The notes under the pieces: model-generated
What the model saw: the letters and a program-made list of their open reading frames with translations, nothing else
Database searches by the model: none
Told to the model about the DNA's origin: nothing
Assembly (NCBI GenBank): GCA_029945625.1
Contig: JAQSCW010000055.1
Coordinates: forward strand, 351,517-415,516
Source: a bacterium
GTDB lineage: Bacteria; Bacteroidota; Bacteroidia; B-17B0; Aurantibacillaceae
Length of the DNA stretch: 64,000 nucleotides
Direction of reading: 5' to 3'
Shown here: in pieces, positions 1-9,032 of the stretch
How positions within the stretch are numbered: position 1 is the first letter of the stretch
How the letters are laid out: each line of letters begins with the position of its first letter
Position numbers and translations under genes: made by a program

Positions 1-1172
1 TACTGGGTCAATTGCACGTGATGAACCTTACGCAAAGCGGAAATTACCTCTACCTTGCTCTTGGAAACACCTTCACCAATCCTCAAAAAGCAGGAATGGC
101 AATTGTAGACATTTCCTCCCCAACAAGCCCCAGTGTTATGGGTATTTATGTGCTCAATTCATCTTCAACAGGCGCGGGAATTGTAAAGGTGGAAGGAAAT
201 TATGCCTATCTGGGGGCCATGCAAAGCGGATTGATTGTGTTGGACATCAGCAACAAAAGTAGTATCCAACAAGTTTCTCAGTTTATTCCCGGTATAAATT
301 TTCCACCTGTCTTAAATCCCAATCCTCAACTTTATAATGCACGCGGAATGGAAGTGCAAAATATTATCGTGTATCTCTGCTACGACGCCGGAGGAGTCAG
401 AATTATAAATTGCAACAACAAAATGGCGCCAAAAGAAACCGGTCGTTGGTGCAACCCGGTAATGTTCACCCCTCTCAATCGTCCCAAAGCGTATAACAAT
501 ATCATTGTCGACGGCTCTTTGGCATATGTGGCCGTTGATTATTGCGGCATGGAACTTCTTAATATTTCTGATACCGCTGCAATTTCAATGAACGGTTGGT
601 GGAATCCATATAATTGTCCCAATAATAATTGGTTTACTAGCCCTGTTCACTCTAATGAGATAAGTTATAATAAAACCTGCAAGAAAATATTTCTCTCTAC
701 CGGCAAAAGTGATATGATGGTGGTGGATGTTACAAATCCAGCGGCACCCGACTCGTGCAATTTTTACGGAGGCTCGGCAAATAATTTGGGTACCTGGGGA
801 TTGGGATTGTTTCAGGATCAAATCTACCTGTCGTACATCTGCGCCGCTATCCCTTTTACATCGAACTGGACAGGCGTGAAGATCTTAAACTACTCTCCCT
901 GTGCAGGAACTGAAATTCCTGAAGAAGTTCCCGAAAAAACATGTCAGGTTTATCTTAAACCGACACGTAATTTGCTGCATATCACTCTAAAACAATCTGC
1001 AACTATAAATGAAACTTTTATCCTAAGGGATTTACTTGGCAATTTGATTCTTAAAACAGAGCTGTATTCAAAACAAACTGATCTGGAAATTTCGTTGTCT
1101 CCGGGTCTGTATTTCTATCAGTTGGGAAACGAAACACAAGAGATTCTTTCAGGTAAGATCTTGGTGCAATAG
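1..1172 (+). CDS. LVIVD-repeat T9SS-secreted protein, 3' part (5' end outside window)
   Basis: The frame is open to the left edge, so the TTG/ATG codons near position 12 are probably internal and the true start lies upstream. The visible part, about 390 residues, carries repeated blocks with the core I-V-D-I-S or V-L-D-I-S, as in LVIVD-repeat proteins thought to form beta-propeller-like surface domains. The last 75 or so residues match the T9SS type A sorting fold: a short L-x-P-T-x-N-like opening, a central F-I-L-R-D-L-L-G-N strand, then S-P-G-L-Y and a basic tail ending K-I-L-V-Q. The inference is a secreted or surface-anchored protein of unknown ligand. The next gene follows after about 165 bases with its own promoter, so this one likely ends its transcript. 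The secretion signal is fairly sure; the repeat family is likely. Confidence 0.75.
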   Translation, partial: LGQLHVMNLTQSGNYLYLALGNTFTNPQKAGMAIVDISSPTSPSVMGIYVLNSSSTGAGIVKVEGNYAYLGAMQSGLIVLDISNKSSIQQVSQFIPGINFPPVLNPNPQLYNARGMEVQNIIVYLCYDAGGVRIINCNNKMAPKETGRWCNPVMFTPLNRPKAYNNIIVDGSLAYVAVDYCGMELLNISDTAAISMNGWWNPYNCPNNNWFTSPVHSNEISYNKTCKKIFLSTGKSDMMVVDVTNPAAPDSCNFYGGSANNLGTWGLGLFQDQIYLSYICAAIPFTSNWTGVKILNYSPCAGTEIPEEVPEKTCQVYLKPTRNLLHITLKQSATINETFILRDLLGNLILKTELYSKQTDLEISLSPGLYFYQLGNETQEILSGKILVQ

Positions 1173-1308
1173 GGCAGATTCGAGGGTTTGTAAGCCGGTA
1201 ATAAATGCGGCGTGATATTTTTTTTCGACTCGAGGATGGCGAAAAAATCACCTGATCACTCTTACAGAAAAGGGCGGCAAAATAGCACAATTCCTATTAA
1301 ATATGTCT

Positions 1309-1316
1309 TATCTTTG
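1309..1316 (+). promoter_or_regulatory. -7 promoter box TATCTTTG for the MOCOS-like gene
   Basis: Exact match to the Bacteroidota -7 consensus TAnnTTTG, 21 bases before the ATG at 1338. No clear TTTG -33 box is seen 18-21 bases upstream. Its position argues that the upstream in-frame start at 1212 is not used. Confidence 0.6.
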
Positions 1317-1337
1317 GAGACCAGAAATAATTTGAAT

Positions 1338-2741
1338 ATGATGAATTTGAGTGATGATGAATTTTTTAATGAGCTGAGAAAAAATGAATACGCACGTGTA
1401 GATGCCGGTAAACATGTATACCTTGATTATACTGGAGGAAACTTGTACGCTGCCTCTCAGGTAAACAACCATCACGAGATGCTACTTGCCAATGTTCTGG
1501 GAAATCCTCATTCTACTAATCCCACCTCGAAACTTGCCACCAAAATGGTGGAAGAAAGTCGTGCAAAAGTGCTGCAGTTCTTTCAAGCAGAAGATTATTA
1601 TTGTGTATTTACGCCAAATGCCTCGGGCGCTCTTAGAATAATTGGTGAAAGTTATCCTTTTAGTCAGGATAGTACTTTTCTCATACTTGCCGACAACCAT
1701 AATTCGGTGAATGGAATTCGTGAATATTGTAACGGAAAAAAAGGCACTACGAAGTATGTTCACGTGCAGCATGACGACTTACAGATTGACGAAGTTTTGT
1801 TAAACGATGCTCTAAAAAAGACTCCAAAAAGTAAGGCAAATCTGTTCGCTTTTCCAGCTCAATCCAATGTATCGGGTGTAAAGCACGATCTTAGCTGGGT
1901 TTCGGTAGCTCAGGAAAATGGTTTTGATGTGCTTTTAGATGCAGCAGCATTTGTGCCCACCTCAAAATTAGATCTTTCAGTAGTGCAACCCGATTTTGTT
2001 TCCGTCTCGTTCTATAAAATTTTCGGATATCCCACCGGTTTGGGTTGTTTGCTAATAAAGAAATCAACTTTTGAAAAACTCTGTAAACCCTGGTTTGCCG
2101 GTGGCACAGTAAGATTGGTTTCGGTGGTGACCCAAAAACGGTTTCTGGCTTCCGGGCATGAACGGTTTGAAGATGGCACCGTAAATTATCTGGATATTCC
2201 TGCAGTCAAAATAGGACTTGATTACATCGAATCCATTGGCATGGATCGCATCTCCCGCCGTGTTCGGTCTTTGGCAGAAACACTATCCGCGGAACTGGGA
2301 AAGTGTCAACATGCCGATGGCACGCCAATTGTTAAGATCATCGGGCCAAAAGATTTTTCAAAACGCGGAGGAACCATGATCATGAGTTTTTTCGACAAAA
2401 ACGGGAACATGTTTTCGTACCCTGAAATTGAAGAATACGCCAATGGTATGATGATTTCTATTCGCTCAGGTTGTTTCTGCAACCCGGGCATTGATGAAAT
2501 CAACAGTTCGCTCAATCAGGAAGATATGTCGGGTTATTTTGAAAATCAAAATCCCGACCATTACTTGGGCTCTGAAAAGGAAGTGTATGAGGACATGATC
2601 AAATTCTTTGGTAAAATGAGGGGTGGTACCAGAATTTCAGTGGGGCTTGCCACCACTTCCGCTGATTTGAAAAAATTTCTCGAATTCGTTGAATCTCTTA
2701 AAAACAAATTTGTATCAAAAAAGATTGCCAGCCTAAGTTAA
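1338..2741 (+). CDS. MOCOS-N-like aminotransferase class V / cysteine desulfurase family protein
   Basis: A 467-residue fold-type I PLP enzyme. The Schiff-base lysine is K227 in the motif S-F-Y-K-I-F-G-Y-P-T-G, and the cysteine motif R-S-G-C-F-C-N-P-G holds C379 and C381. Both motifs look like the N-terminal sulfurase domain of molybdenum cofactor sulfurase (MOCOS/ABA3), which draws sulfur from L-cysteine through a persulfide. The C-terminal MOSC domain of full MOCOS is missing. No molybdenum cofactor genes lie nearby, so the sulfur acceptor is unknown. The frame is open back to 1212, but I chose the ATG at 1338 (a second ATG follows at 1341) because a -7 promoter box lies at 1309-1316 and residues upstream have no family similarity. 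It could equally act as a general cysteine desulfurase or lyase. The family is confident; the role is not. Confidence 0.8.
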   Translation: MMNLSDDEFFNELRKNEYARVDAGKHVYLDYTGGNLYAASQVNNHHEMLLANVLGNPHSTNPTSKLATKMVEESRAKVLQFFQAEDYYCVFTPNASGALRIIGESYPFSQDSTFLILADNHNSVNGIREYCNGKKGTTKYVHVQHDDLQIDEVLLNDALKKTPKSKANLFAFPAQSNVSGVKHDLSWVSVAQENGFDVLLDAAAFVPTSKLDLSVVQPDFVSVSFYKIFGYPTGLGCLLIKKSTFEKLCKPWFAGGTVRLVSVVTQKRFLASGHERFEDGTVNYLDIPAVKIGLDYIESIGMDRISRRVRSLAETLSAELGKCQHADGTPIVKIIGPKDFSKRGGTMIMSFFDKNGNMFSYPEIEEYANGMMISIRSGCFCNPGIDEINSSLNQEDMSGYFENQNPDHYLGSEKEVYEDMIKFFGKMRGGTRISVGLATTSADLKKFLEFVESLKNKFVSKKIASLS

Positions 2742-2815
2742 AGCAGGCGTGTTTCCAATCACTTAATTTAAAATTAGAGGAACATTCAAAAAGAGATTAC
2801 CCCAAAATTGTGGCA

Positions 2816-2849
2816 GATATTGCAAAGCATTAGATCACGATGCAATATC
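2816..2849. repeat. 9-bp perfect inverted repeat upstream of rnr
   Basis: GATATTGCA at 2816-2824 and its exact reverse complement TGCAATATC at 2841-2849, separated by 16 bases. An inner GCAT/ATGC pair allows an alternative longer imperfect stem. No T-run follows, so it is a poor terminator. It lies about 80 bases before the rnr start and could be an operator or RNA hairpin. Confidence 0.4.
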
Positions 2850-2927
2850 AGTCTTTCAAATAATCATTGTTGATAACACCCTTTATCATTTTCTTCTCAT
2901 TCAAGTGGGTATGCGTACCTTTAATCA

Positions 2928-5150
2928 ATGTCAAAAAATAAAAAGCCAAAACGTTATCTCTTTGAAGAAGTACTAGACTTTCTAAAACATAACGATTCTA
3001 AAACATTTAATTACAAACAGCTCGGAGCCGCTATGGAAATTAATTCCGACGCTGAACGCCTGCAATTGATTGAAGCCCTTGAAGGGCTGAAGCAACAAGG
3101 TTTTGTGATTGAAAAGGAAACCGGGAAGTACCAGATAAAAGAAACGAAGAACTACGTAACGGGTACAATCGATTTTACGAGTCAGGGTACAGCATTTGTG
3201 GTGTTCAGTGAATCAGAGCAGGATATATTTATTCCCGCAAAAAGATCAAAAGATGCATTTCAGGGCGACCTTGTTAAAGTAAATATTTTATCTAAACGCC
3301 AGGGCCGTCGAAAAGAAGGTGAAGTGGTTGAAGTAATTAAACGGGCAAAGACCGAGTTTGTTGGCACTATTAAGATCAATCCCAAATTCGCATTCGTGAT
3401 CCCCGACAGCAACAAGATTCACGTCGATTTTTTTATTCGGAGCACTGACCTCAAAGGAGCGCTCGATGGACAGAAGGTACAGATTCGTTTCAAAGAATGG
3501 AAAGCAGGAGATCAAAATCCTACAGCAATGGTGACTGAGGTTTTTGGATTTCCGGGTCAGCACAAAACAGAAATGAATGCCATTATGGCGGAATATGGTT
3601 TGCCTGAGCATTTTCCGGATGCAGTTGAGTACGAAGCAAAAAAATTGCCCACCGAAATTACAGCTGCCGAAGTTGAAAAGCGGCGGGACTTTAGAGAAAT
3701 TACAACTTTCACCATCGACCCTATTGACGCGAAAGACTTTGACGACGCGTTGTCGATTCAAAAACTGGATAATGGCTTGTGGGAAATAGGTGTTCATATT
3801 GCCGATGTCACCCACTACTTAAAAACCGGCACTGTGCTCGACAAAGAAGCCGTGAATCGGGCCACCAGTGTTTATTTAGTGGATAGAGTAATACCCATGC
3901 TTCCCGAAGTGCTGAGTAATTTTGTTTGTTCTCTCCGGCCAAAAGAAGAAAAATACTGCTTTAGTGCTGTATTTCATTTGGATGATGATGCGCAAATTAA
4001 AGATCAATGGTTTGGTAAAACGATTATTTATAGTGACCGACGATTTTCGTACGAAGATGTGCAAGTGATCATAGAAACGGGAGAAGGAGAATACAAGGAT
4101 GAAATCATGGTTTTGGATCGTTTGGCGAAAAAACTGCGGCACGAACGGCAGCGAAAAGGTTCTATATTTTTTGATAAGGCAGAAGTTAAGTTTCACCTCG
4201 ACGAAGAAGGAAATCCAGTAGGTGTATTTTTTAAAACACAAAAGGATGCCCATAAACTCATTGAAGACTTTATGCTGTTGGCAAATAAAAAAGTGGCCGA
4301 ATTTATTGGCGGAAAAACGGAAGTAAATTCTCAAAAATCGCATTCAAAAAAGAAAGGACCTGAAGACCCTAAACATGTATGTGTGTACCGCGTTCACGAT
4401 GTGCCAAGTGACGAGAAGATGCAGGAATTAAGCGGATTTGCAGCCCGCTTCGGTCATCAAATGAATGTAGCAAACCGTCAAAATGTAGCACAATCAATCA
4501 ACAAATTATTGGTGGATGTAAAAAACAAGAAGGAGCAGAGCATGATCGAATTGCTTGCTGTGAGAAGTATGCCCAAAGCGATATACACCACCAAAAACAT
4601 TGGACATTATGGCTTGGGATTTGACTATTATACTCACTTCACTTCTCCCATTCGTCGTTATCCCGACGTGCTGGTTCATCGCTTATTAGAAGCCCGTTTA
4701 AATGGCAAGACATTTTCTAACAAAGAGGATCTTGAACTTTTATGTAAACACAGCAGTGATATGGAGCGCACTGCGGCAGAAGCTGAGAGGGCGTCAGTAA
4801 AATACAAACAAGTTGAATTCATGAAGGATCGAATAGGGGAGACCTTTGATGGGGTAATAAGTGGCGTAACCGAATGGGGAATTTATGTGGAGATTGTTGA
4901 AAATAGATGTGAGGGAATGGTGAAGAGCAGAGACCTTAAAGGCGATCATTTTATGTATGACGAAGATAATTACAGGTATATCGGCCGAAACACAAACAAA
5001 ATCTATGGTCTTGGAGATCCGGTGAAGATCATTGTGTTAGAAGCAGATCTTGTCAAAAAGCAGCTCACGTATACCTTCGCCGATATGGAGGAAAAAGGGA
5101 CTGAGAAAAAAGTACTATTTAAGGATCATAAAAGAAGAAGAGGACGATGA
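2928..5150 (+). CDS. rnr: Ribonuclease R
   Basis: A 740-residue 3'-to-5' exoribonuclease of the RNase II/R family, which degrades structured RNA in the cytoplasm. Order: a short winged-helix N-terminus with a basic start (about 1-70), cold-shock-like OB regions (about 75-230), the RNB catalytic domain (about 250-600) and a C-terminal S1 domain (about 645-720) with a basic tail. The catalytic aspartates keep the family spacing: D264, D270, D272 and D273 in the motif D-P-I-D-A-K-D-F-D-D. The RNB signature H-F-T-S-P-I-R-R-Y-P-D is present further on. Length fits RNase R rather than the shorter RNase II. The ATG at 2928 follows TACCTTTA at 2916-2923, a one-mismatch -7 box. The stop overlaps the next gene's start by four bases, which suggests translational coupling. 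Confidence 0.95.
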   Translation: MSKNKKPKRYLFEEVLDFLKHNDSKTFNYKQLGAAMEINSDAERLQLIEALEGLKQQGFVIEKETGKYQIKETKNYVTGTIDFTSQGTAFVVFSESEQDIFIPAKRSKDAFQGDLVKVNILSKRQGRRKEGEVVEVIKRAKTEFVGTIKINPKFAFVIPDSNKIHVDFFIRSTDLKGALDGQKVQIRFKEWKAGDQNPTAMVTEVFGFPGQHKTEMNAIMAEYGLPEHFPDAVEYEAKKLPTEITAAEVEKRRDFREITTFTIDPIDAKDFDDALSIQKLDNGLWEIGVHIADVTHYLKTGTVLDKEAVNRATSVYLVDRVIPMLPEVLSNFVCSLRPKEEKYCFSAVFHLDDDAQIKDQWFGKTIIYSDRRFSYEDVQVIIETGEGEYKDEIMVLDRLAKKLRHERQRKGSIFFDKAEVKFHLDEEGNPVGVFFKTQKDAHKLIEDFMLLANKKVAEFIGGKTEVNSQKSHSKKKGPEDPKHVCVYRVHDVPSDEKMQELSGFAARFGHQMNVANRQNVAQSINKLLVDVKNKKEQSMIELLAVRSMPKAIYTTKNIGHYGLGFDYYTHFTSPIRRYPDVLVHRLLEARLNGKTFSNKEDLELLCKHSSDMERTAAEAERASVKYKQVEFMKDRIGETFDGVISGVTEWGIYVEIVENRCEGMVKSRDLKGDHFMYDEDNYRYIGRNTNKIYGLGDPVKIIVLEADLVKKQLTYTFADMEEKGTEKKVLFKDHKRRRGR

Positions 5151-5878
5151 GGAAAGTAATAACTTATTTATTCGTCATAGTGTTCGTTTGCCACGCGCGT
5201 GCGCAAGTAATAGACACGCCGCTGAGCTACTCGGTTAGTCAGCCTTCCACCTTAAACGCCAAAACTCCGGTATTGATCTTGCTGCATGGTTATGGAAGTA
5301 ATGAAAATGATCTTCTCGACATGGCGCAAGCATTTGATCCAAAGTTCATCACTTTTTCTATCAGAGCACCCTTCAAAGCCGGAAACGGTGGTTTTTCCTG
5401 GTACGATGTTGAGTTCCTTCAAAACAATGAGATGAAGTATGCGTATTCTCAGGTGAAAGAAAGTAAAAAATTGCTCTTGTCATTTATCAGTAAGGCCTGC
5501 GCAGCGTATCATGCAGATAGCACTCAGGTGTATGTGCTTGGTTTTAGTCAGGGGGCCATTATGGCCTATGAAATAGCTGTTTCTGCACCAAAAAAAGTAA
5601 AAGGAATCATTTCCTTGAGCGGCAGAATGTTAGAAGAAACCAGAACAGTTGCTGCAGACTGGAAGCAAGTGACTCAGGTGAAAATCTTTATTGCCCATGG
5701 TCATTCCGACAACGTAATAAAATTCACTGATAGCGAAAAGGCCTATGCGTTCTTCAAAGAAAAAAAGGTAGCCGATCTCACCTTCAAAAATTATGAAATG
5801 CCCCATTCTATAAGTGGCAGCGAATTGAACGACATCAAAGTTTGGTTAACAAAGGCGTTGCAACCTGTTCTAAAATAA
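5147..5878 (+). CDS. Exported alpha/beta hydrolase (phospholipase/carboxylesterase family)
   Basis: A 243-residue protein with a clear signal peptide ending A-R-A-Q near residue 20, so probably periplasmic. It has the Abhydrolase_2 layout: the oxyanion strand L-I-L-L-H-G-Y-G-S-N-E, the nucleophile elbow G-F-S-Q-G with S134, the acid D188 in G-H-S-D-N-V-I, and the histidine H220 in P-H-S-I-S. All three triad residues are intact. The family includes carboxylesterases and lysophospholipases; the substrate here cannot be told from sequence. The ATG overlaps the stop of rnr (ATGA), so the two are probably co-translated, though no functional link is known to me. Confidence 0.88.
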   Translation: MRKVITYLFVIVFVCHARAQVIDTPLSYSVSQPSTLNAKTPVLILLHGYGSNENDLLDMAQAFDPKFITFSIRAPFKAGNGGFSWYDVEFLQNNEMKYAYSQVKESKKLLLSFISKACAAYHADSTQVYVLGFSQGAIMAYEIAVSAPKKVKGIISLSGRMLEETRTVAADWKQVTQVKIFIAHGHSDNVIKFTDSEKAYAFFKEKKVADLTFKNYEMPHSISGSELNDIKVWLTKALQPVLK

Positions 5879-5962
5879 AAATTGATGTCTTACAAATTCC
5901 ACACAAAACAGCCTGCGCCGTTCTTTCCTTGATTGCGTGAAACCCTTATCTTTACAAGCCTT

Positions 5963-7336
5963 ATGAGTTCCGGAATTTTTAAGAATGCACATACCCGCGA
6001 AACGATCCACCTGGCCTGGCCACTGGTGATCACGCAACTAGGGCATGTGATTACGGGAATGGTGGATACCATTTTTTTAGGAAGAATCGGCCCCACGGAA
6101 CAGGCAGCCGGCATTTTGGCAAATAATCTGTACATGTTATTCATGGTGTTTGCTATTGGAATGAGTTACGCTACCACCCCGCTTGTTACCGGTGCTCAGC
6201 AAAATAATGATCTCCTCAAAAAGGCCTCACTCTTCAAAAATTCTATCGCTCTAAACCTTGGTGTGGCCATCGTGTGTTTTATTCTTCTTATTCTGGCTTC
6301 GGGCTTGTTGAAGTATATGCAGCAGCCCGCTGAAGTTGTAATTCTTGCGGTTCCATTTTTTGATGTCCTTATTTTTTCAATGATTCCCATTTCTTTGTTT
6401 TTTGCTTGCAAACAATATTGTGAAGGCCTAAGTAATACCCGCATGGCCCTCATCATAAGTATTGTAGGCAATCTCATCAATATTGTGTTGAATTATGTGT
6501 TAATCTATGGCAAGTCCGGTTTTCCTGAAATGGGTTACATGGGCTCTGCCTGGGCTTCTTTTTTTGCACGTATGTTCATGGGTTTGTCGTTTCTGGCGCT
6601 GGTACTCTTTTCTCCCCTTACAAAAGAGATCACAAAAATACTTGGCACAGTAAAGATCAACTGGAGAGAGCTTAAAGAACTTTGGATGATTGGATTTAAT
6701 TCGGCCATGCAGTTTACATTTGAAGTAGCGGCCTTTGTGATAGCAGGGTTCATGGCCGGAACCTTCGGCAAAGAACAAATTGACGCCCATGGCATTGCTC
6801 TCAGTATTGCGGCTTTCACGTATATGTTTGCAAGCGGAATTGCGAGCGCAGCTACTATTAGAGCTGGCACATTAAACGCACAAAGTAACTGGAAGGAAAT
6901 AAAACAAGCCTCGCGCGCATCTATTATTCTAGTATTAGTGGTTATGGCTACATTTGGATTGATCTTTTCTGCACTTCATAGTTATTTGCCAATGGCGTTC
7001 AGCACTGAGCCGGGCGTGATCAGATTAGCTTCCGTACTTTTAATTATTGCCGCTATGTTTCAAATGTTTGACGGGATGCAAGTAACCATCATTGGAATTC
7101 TGCGAGGGCTTGAAGACGTGAGATTTCCCACTCTCATCACACTTGTAGGATACTGGGTGATTGCACTTCCTTTAGCCTACCTCTTAGCTTTTACGTTCCA
7201 TATGGAAACGGTGGGGATCTGGATCGGTCTTCTTACCGCCCTCGTCTTTGTGGCGTCAGCGCTTTTGTGGCGGTTGACACATCTAATTAATGTAAATCTC
7301 GGCGACCTCGCCAAATCAGATAGCGCTCACCTTTAG
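5963..7336 (+). CDS. MATE family efflux transporter
   Basis: About 457 residues with twelve hydrophobic segments and the MATE-type opening: H-L-A-W-P-L-V, followed by M-V-D-T-I-F-L-G-R-I-G in the first helix-loop region. MATE proteins export drugs or metabolites in exchange for Na+ or H+ across the inner membrane; the substrate is unknown. The frame is open to a GTG at 5933, but I start at the ATG at 5963 because TATCTTTA, a one-mismatch -7 box, lies at 5947-5954, inside the longer version. The 3' end overlaps the convergent recJ gene by 21 bases, an unusual but believable tail-to-tail overlap. Confidence 0.9.
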   Translation: MSSGIFKNAHTRETIHLAWPLVITQLGHVITGMVDTIFLGRIGPTEQAAGILANNLYMLFMVFAIGMSYATTPLVTGAQQNNDLLKKASLFKNSIALNLGVAIVCFILLILASGLLKYMQQPAEVVILAVPFFDVLIFSMIPISLFFACKQYCEGLSNTRMALIISIVGNLINIVLNYVLIYGKSGFPEMGYMGSAWASFFARMFMGLSFLALVLFSPLTKEITKILGTVKINWRELKELWMIGFNSAMQFTFEVAAFVIAGFMAGTFGKEQIDAHGIALSIAAFTYMFASGIASAATIRAGTLNAQSNWKEIKQASRASIILVLVVMATFGLIFSALHSYLPMAFSTEPGVIRLASVLLIIAAMFQMFDGMQVTIIGILRGLEDVRFPTLITLVGYWVIALPLAYLLAFTFHMETVGIWIGLLTALVFVASALLWRLTHLINVNLGDLAKSDSAHL

Positions 7337-9028
7337 GTCTTCAATTACTAACTGAATGGTAGTCGCCCCCTTAAACTCATTTTCCTGAATTTTAAAAACA
7401 ATGTCCATCGGGATCTTTCGCTGAAAGAAATTCACGTAATCTCCTTTATCAAACGCGATGGCCTGAAAACGAATATTTGGATTTGCTTTCTGAAACAGCT
7501 CCAGTTTTAGATGATTGTTTCCAAATACCTGCCCCCAGCCGGTATCAAACACCGATCGGCAACAAAATAGAGGCGCCATATTTTCAGGACCATGCGGTGC
7601 AAATTGTTTTAAAATACGGAGTATTTTTTCGGTGATTTCATGAAATTCCAATTCAACATCAACTTCAATTTTTGGCGTAAGCTGATCTTCTGTTATCGAC
7701 GCAGAAACTACTAGTTCGAATTTGTTTCGAAACGCTTCCACATTTTCTTTTTTTAATGACAGACCTGCCGCAAATTTGTGACCACCAAATTGTTCCAGCA
7801 AATCACTGCATTTTTCAATGGCGGTATACACATCAAACTCTCTCACACTTCGAGCACTGCCCGCCACTTTTCCATCGGTCTCCGTTAAGATTATTGTAGG
7901 ACGATAATATTTTTCAATAAGTCGTGAAGCCACTATCCCAATTACCCCCTTGTGCCAGTGCTCGTTAAATAACACAGTACTTTTTCTACCGGCCGTGAGT
8001 ACATCCTGCTCCATCATTTCAAGGGCCTCCAAAGTGGTTCCAAGATCAAGGTCACGGCGTGTCGTGTTGGTTTCATTTATGGCGGCGGCAAATTTTTCCG
8101 CCAAAGCATCATCCTCGCAAGTTAGCAATTCAACAGCCTTACTTCCATGTTCTATTCTTCCGGCAGCGTTGATCCTCGGCCCAAGTGTAAACACCAGTGT
8201 GTTTATTGTGGCGGCCGATTTTTGTTGATTGATGGCAAGTAGTGCTTTAATTCCCGGGCGGGGTTTTGTGTTAATCTTGTCGAGTCCAAAAGTGGCCATT
8301 ACCCTGTTTTCTCCCGTAATAGGTACAATATCGGCCGCAATGCTGGTTGCTACCAAATCCAAATAATTATAACAGTGCTCTTGCGACAGATTATTTGCTA
8401 ATGAAAATGCCTGGATGAGCTTGAAACCAATTCCGGCCCCACTAAGTTCCTTGTAGGGGTAGAGACAATCACTCTGCTTCTGATCCAAAATGGCAACTGC
8501 CTCCGGCAATTCTCTGCCGGGTAAATGATGGTCGCAGATGATGAAATCAACATTCTTGCTGTTGGCATAACTTACTTTGTCATTGGCCTTGATCCCACAA
8601 TCAAGCGCGATGATAAGAGAAAAATTATTATCAGCAGCAAAGTCAATACCCTGAATGGAAATTCCATATCCTTCTTTATACCTGTCTGGAATGTAATAAT
8701 CAATATTTTTGATATGATCTTTAAGAAAACTATATACGATGCTTACAGCAGTAGTGCCATCCACATCATAATCACCAAAAATTAGCACCTTTTCGTTTGC
8801 AGTAATCGCCTCCTGAATGCGTTCAATCGCTTTCTTCATCCCTTTCATTAAAAAAGGATCGTGCAATTGACTGAGCTCGGGGCGGAAAAAAGTTTTTGCT
8901 TGCTCGTAGCTTACAATTTTCCGCAGCCTTAGAAGTGTAGCTACCACGCGGTCTACATTCAATTGAGTCTGTAAATCTTCCATATCTCCAATCCCATTAG
9001 GGACGGCTATTCGCCATTTCTTTTCCAA
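7316..9028 (-). CDS. recJ: Single-stranded-DNA exonuclease RecJ
   Basis: About 570 residues of the DHH phosphoesterase family. The metal-binding motif D-Y-D-V-D-G-T-T sits near residues 86-93 and D-H-H near 166-168, with the DHHA1-type region and OB fold following, as expected for RecJ. The enzyme degrades single-stranded DNA 5' to 3' in recombination and repair. The frame stays open to an ATG at 9088, but those extra codons overlap the end of yebC. The conserved RecJ start resembles E-K-K-W, which begins here at a TTG (9026-9028), four bases after the yebC stop. I therefore prefer the TTG start; the ATG at 9088 or an internal ATG (M-E-D-L) are alternatives. It is probably co-transcribed with yebC. 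Confidence 0.92.
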   Translation of the reverse strand: MEKKWRIAVPNGIGDMEDLQTQLNVDRVVATLLRLRKIVSYEQAKTFFRPELSQLHDPFLMKGMKKAIERIQEAITANEKVLIFGDYDVDGTTAVSIVYSFLKDHIKNIDYYIPDRYKEGYGISIQGIDFAADNNFSLIIALDCGIKANDKVSYANSKNVDFIICDHHLPGRELPEAVAILDQKQSDCLYPYKELSGAGIGFKLIQAFSLANNLSQEHCYNYLDLVATSIAADIVPITGENRVMATFGLDKINTKPRPGIKALLAINQQKSAATINTLVFTLGPRINAAGRIEHGSKAVELLTCEDDALAEKFAAAINETNTTRRDLDLGTTLEALEMMEQDVLTAGRKSTVLFNEHWHKGVIGIVASRLIEKYYRPTIILTETDGKVAGSARSVREFDVYTAIEKCSDLLEQFGGHKFAAGLSLKKENVEAFRNKFELVVSASITEDQLTPKIEVDVELEFHEITEKILRILKQFAPHGPENMAPLFCCRSVFDTGWGQVFGNNHLKLELFQKANPNIRFQAIAFDKGDYVNFFQRKIPMDIVFKIQENEFKGATTIQLVIEDLKVSAI

Positions 9029-9032
9029 AGGC

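Noticed and set aside
1212..1337. 42-codon N-terminal extension of the MOCOS-like protein
   Set aside because: A -7 promoter box sits inside it and the residues show no family similarity.
3288..3815. Antisense open frame of 175 codons within rnr
   Set aside because: It lies opposite a conserved RNB region, has no recognisable domain, and is a frame shadow.
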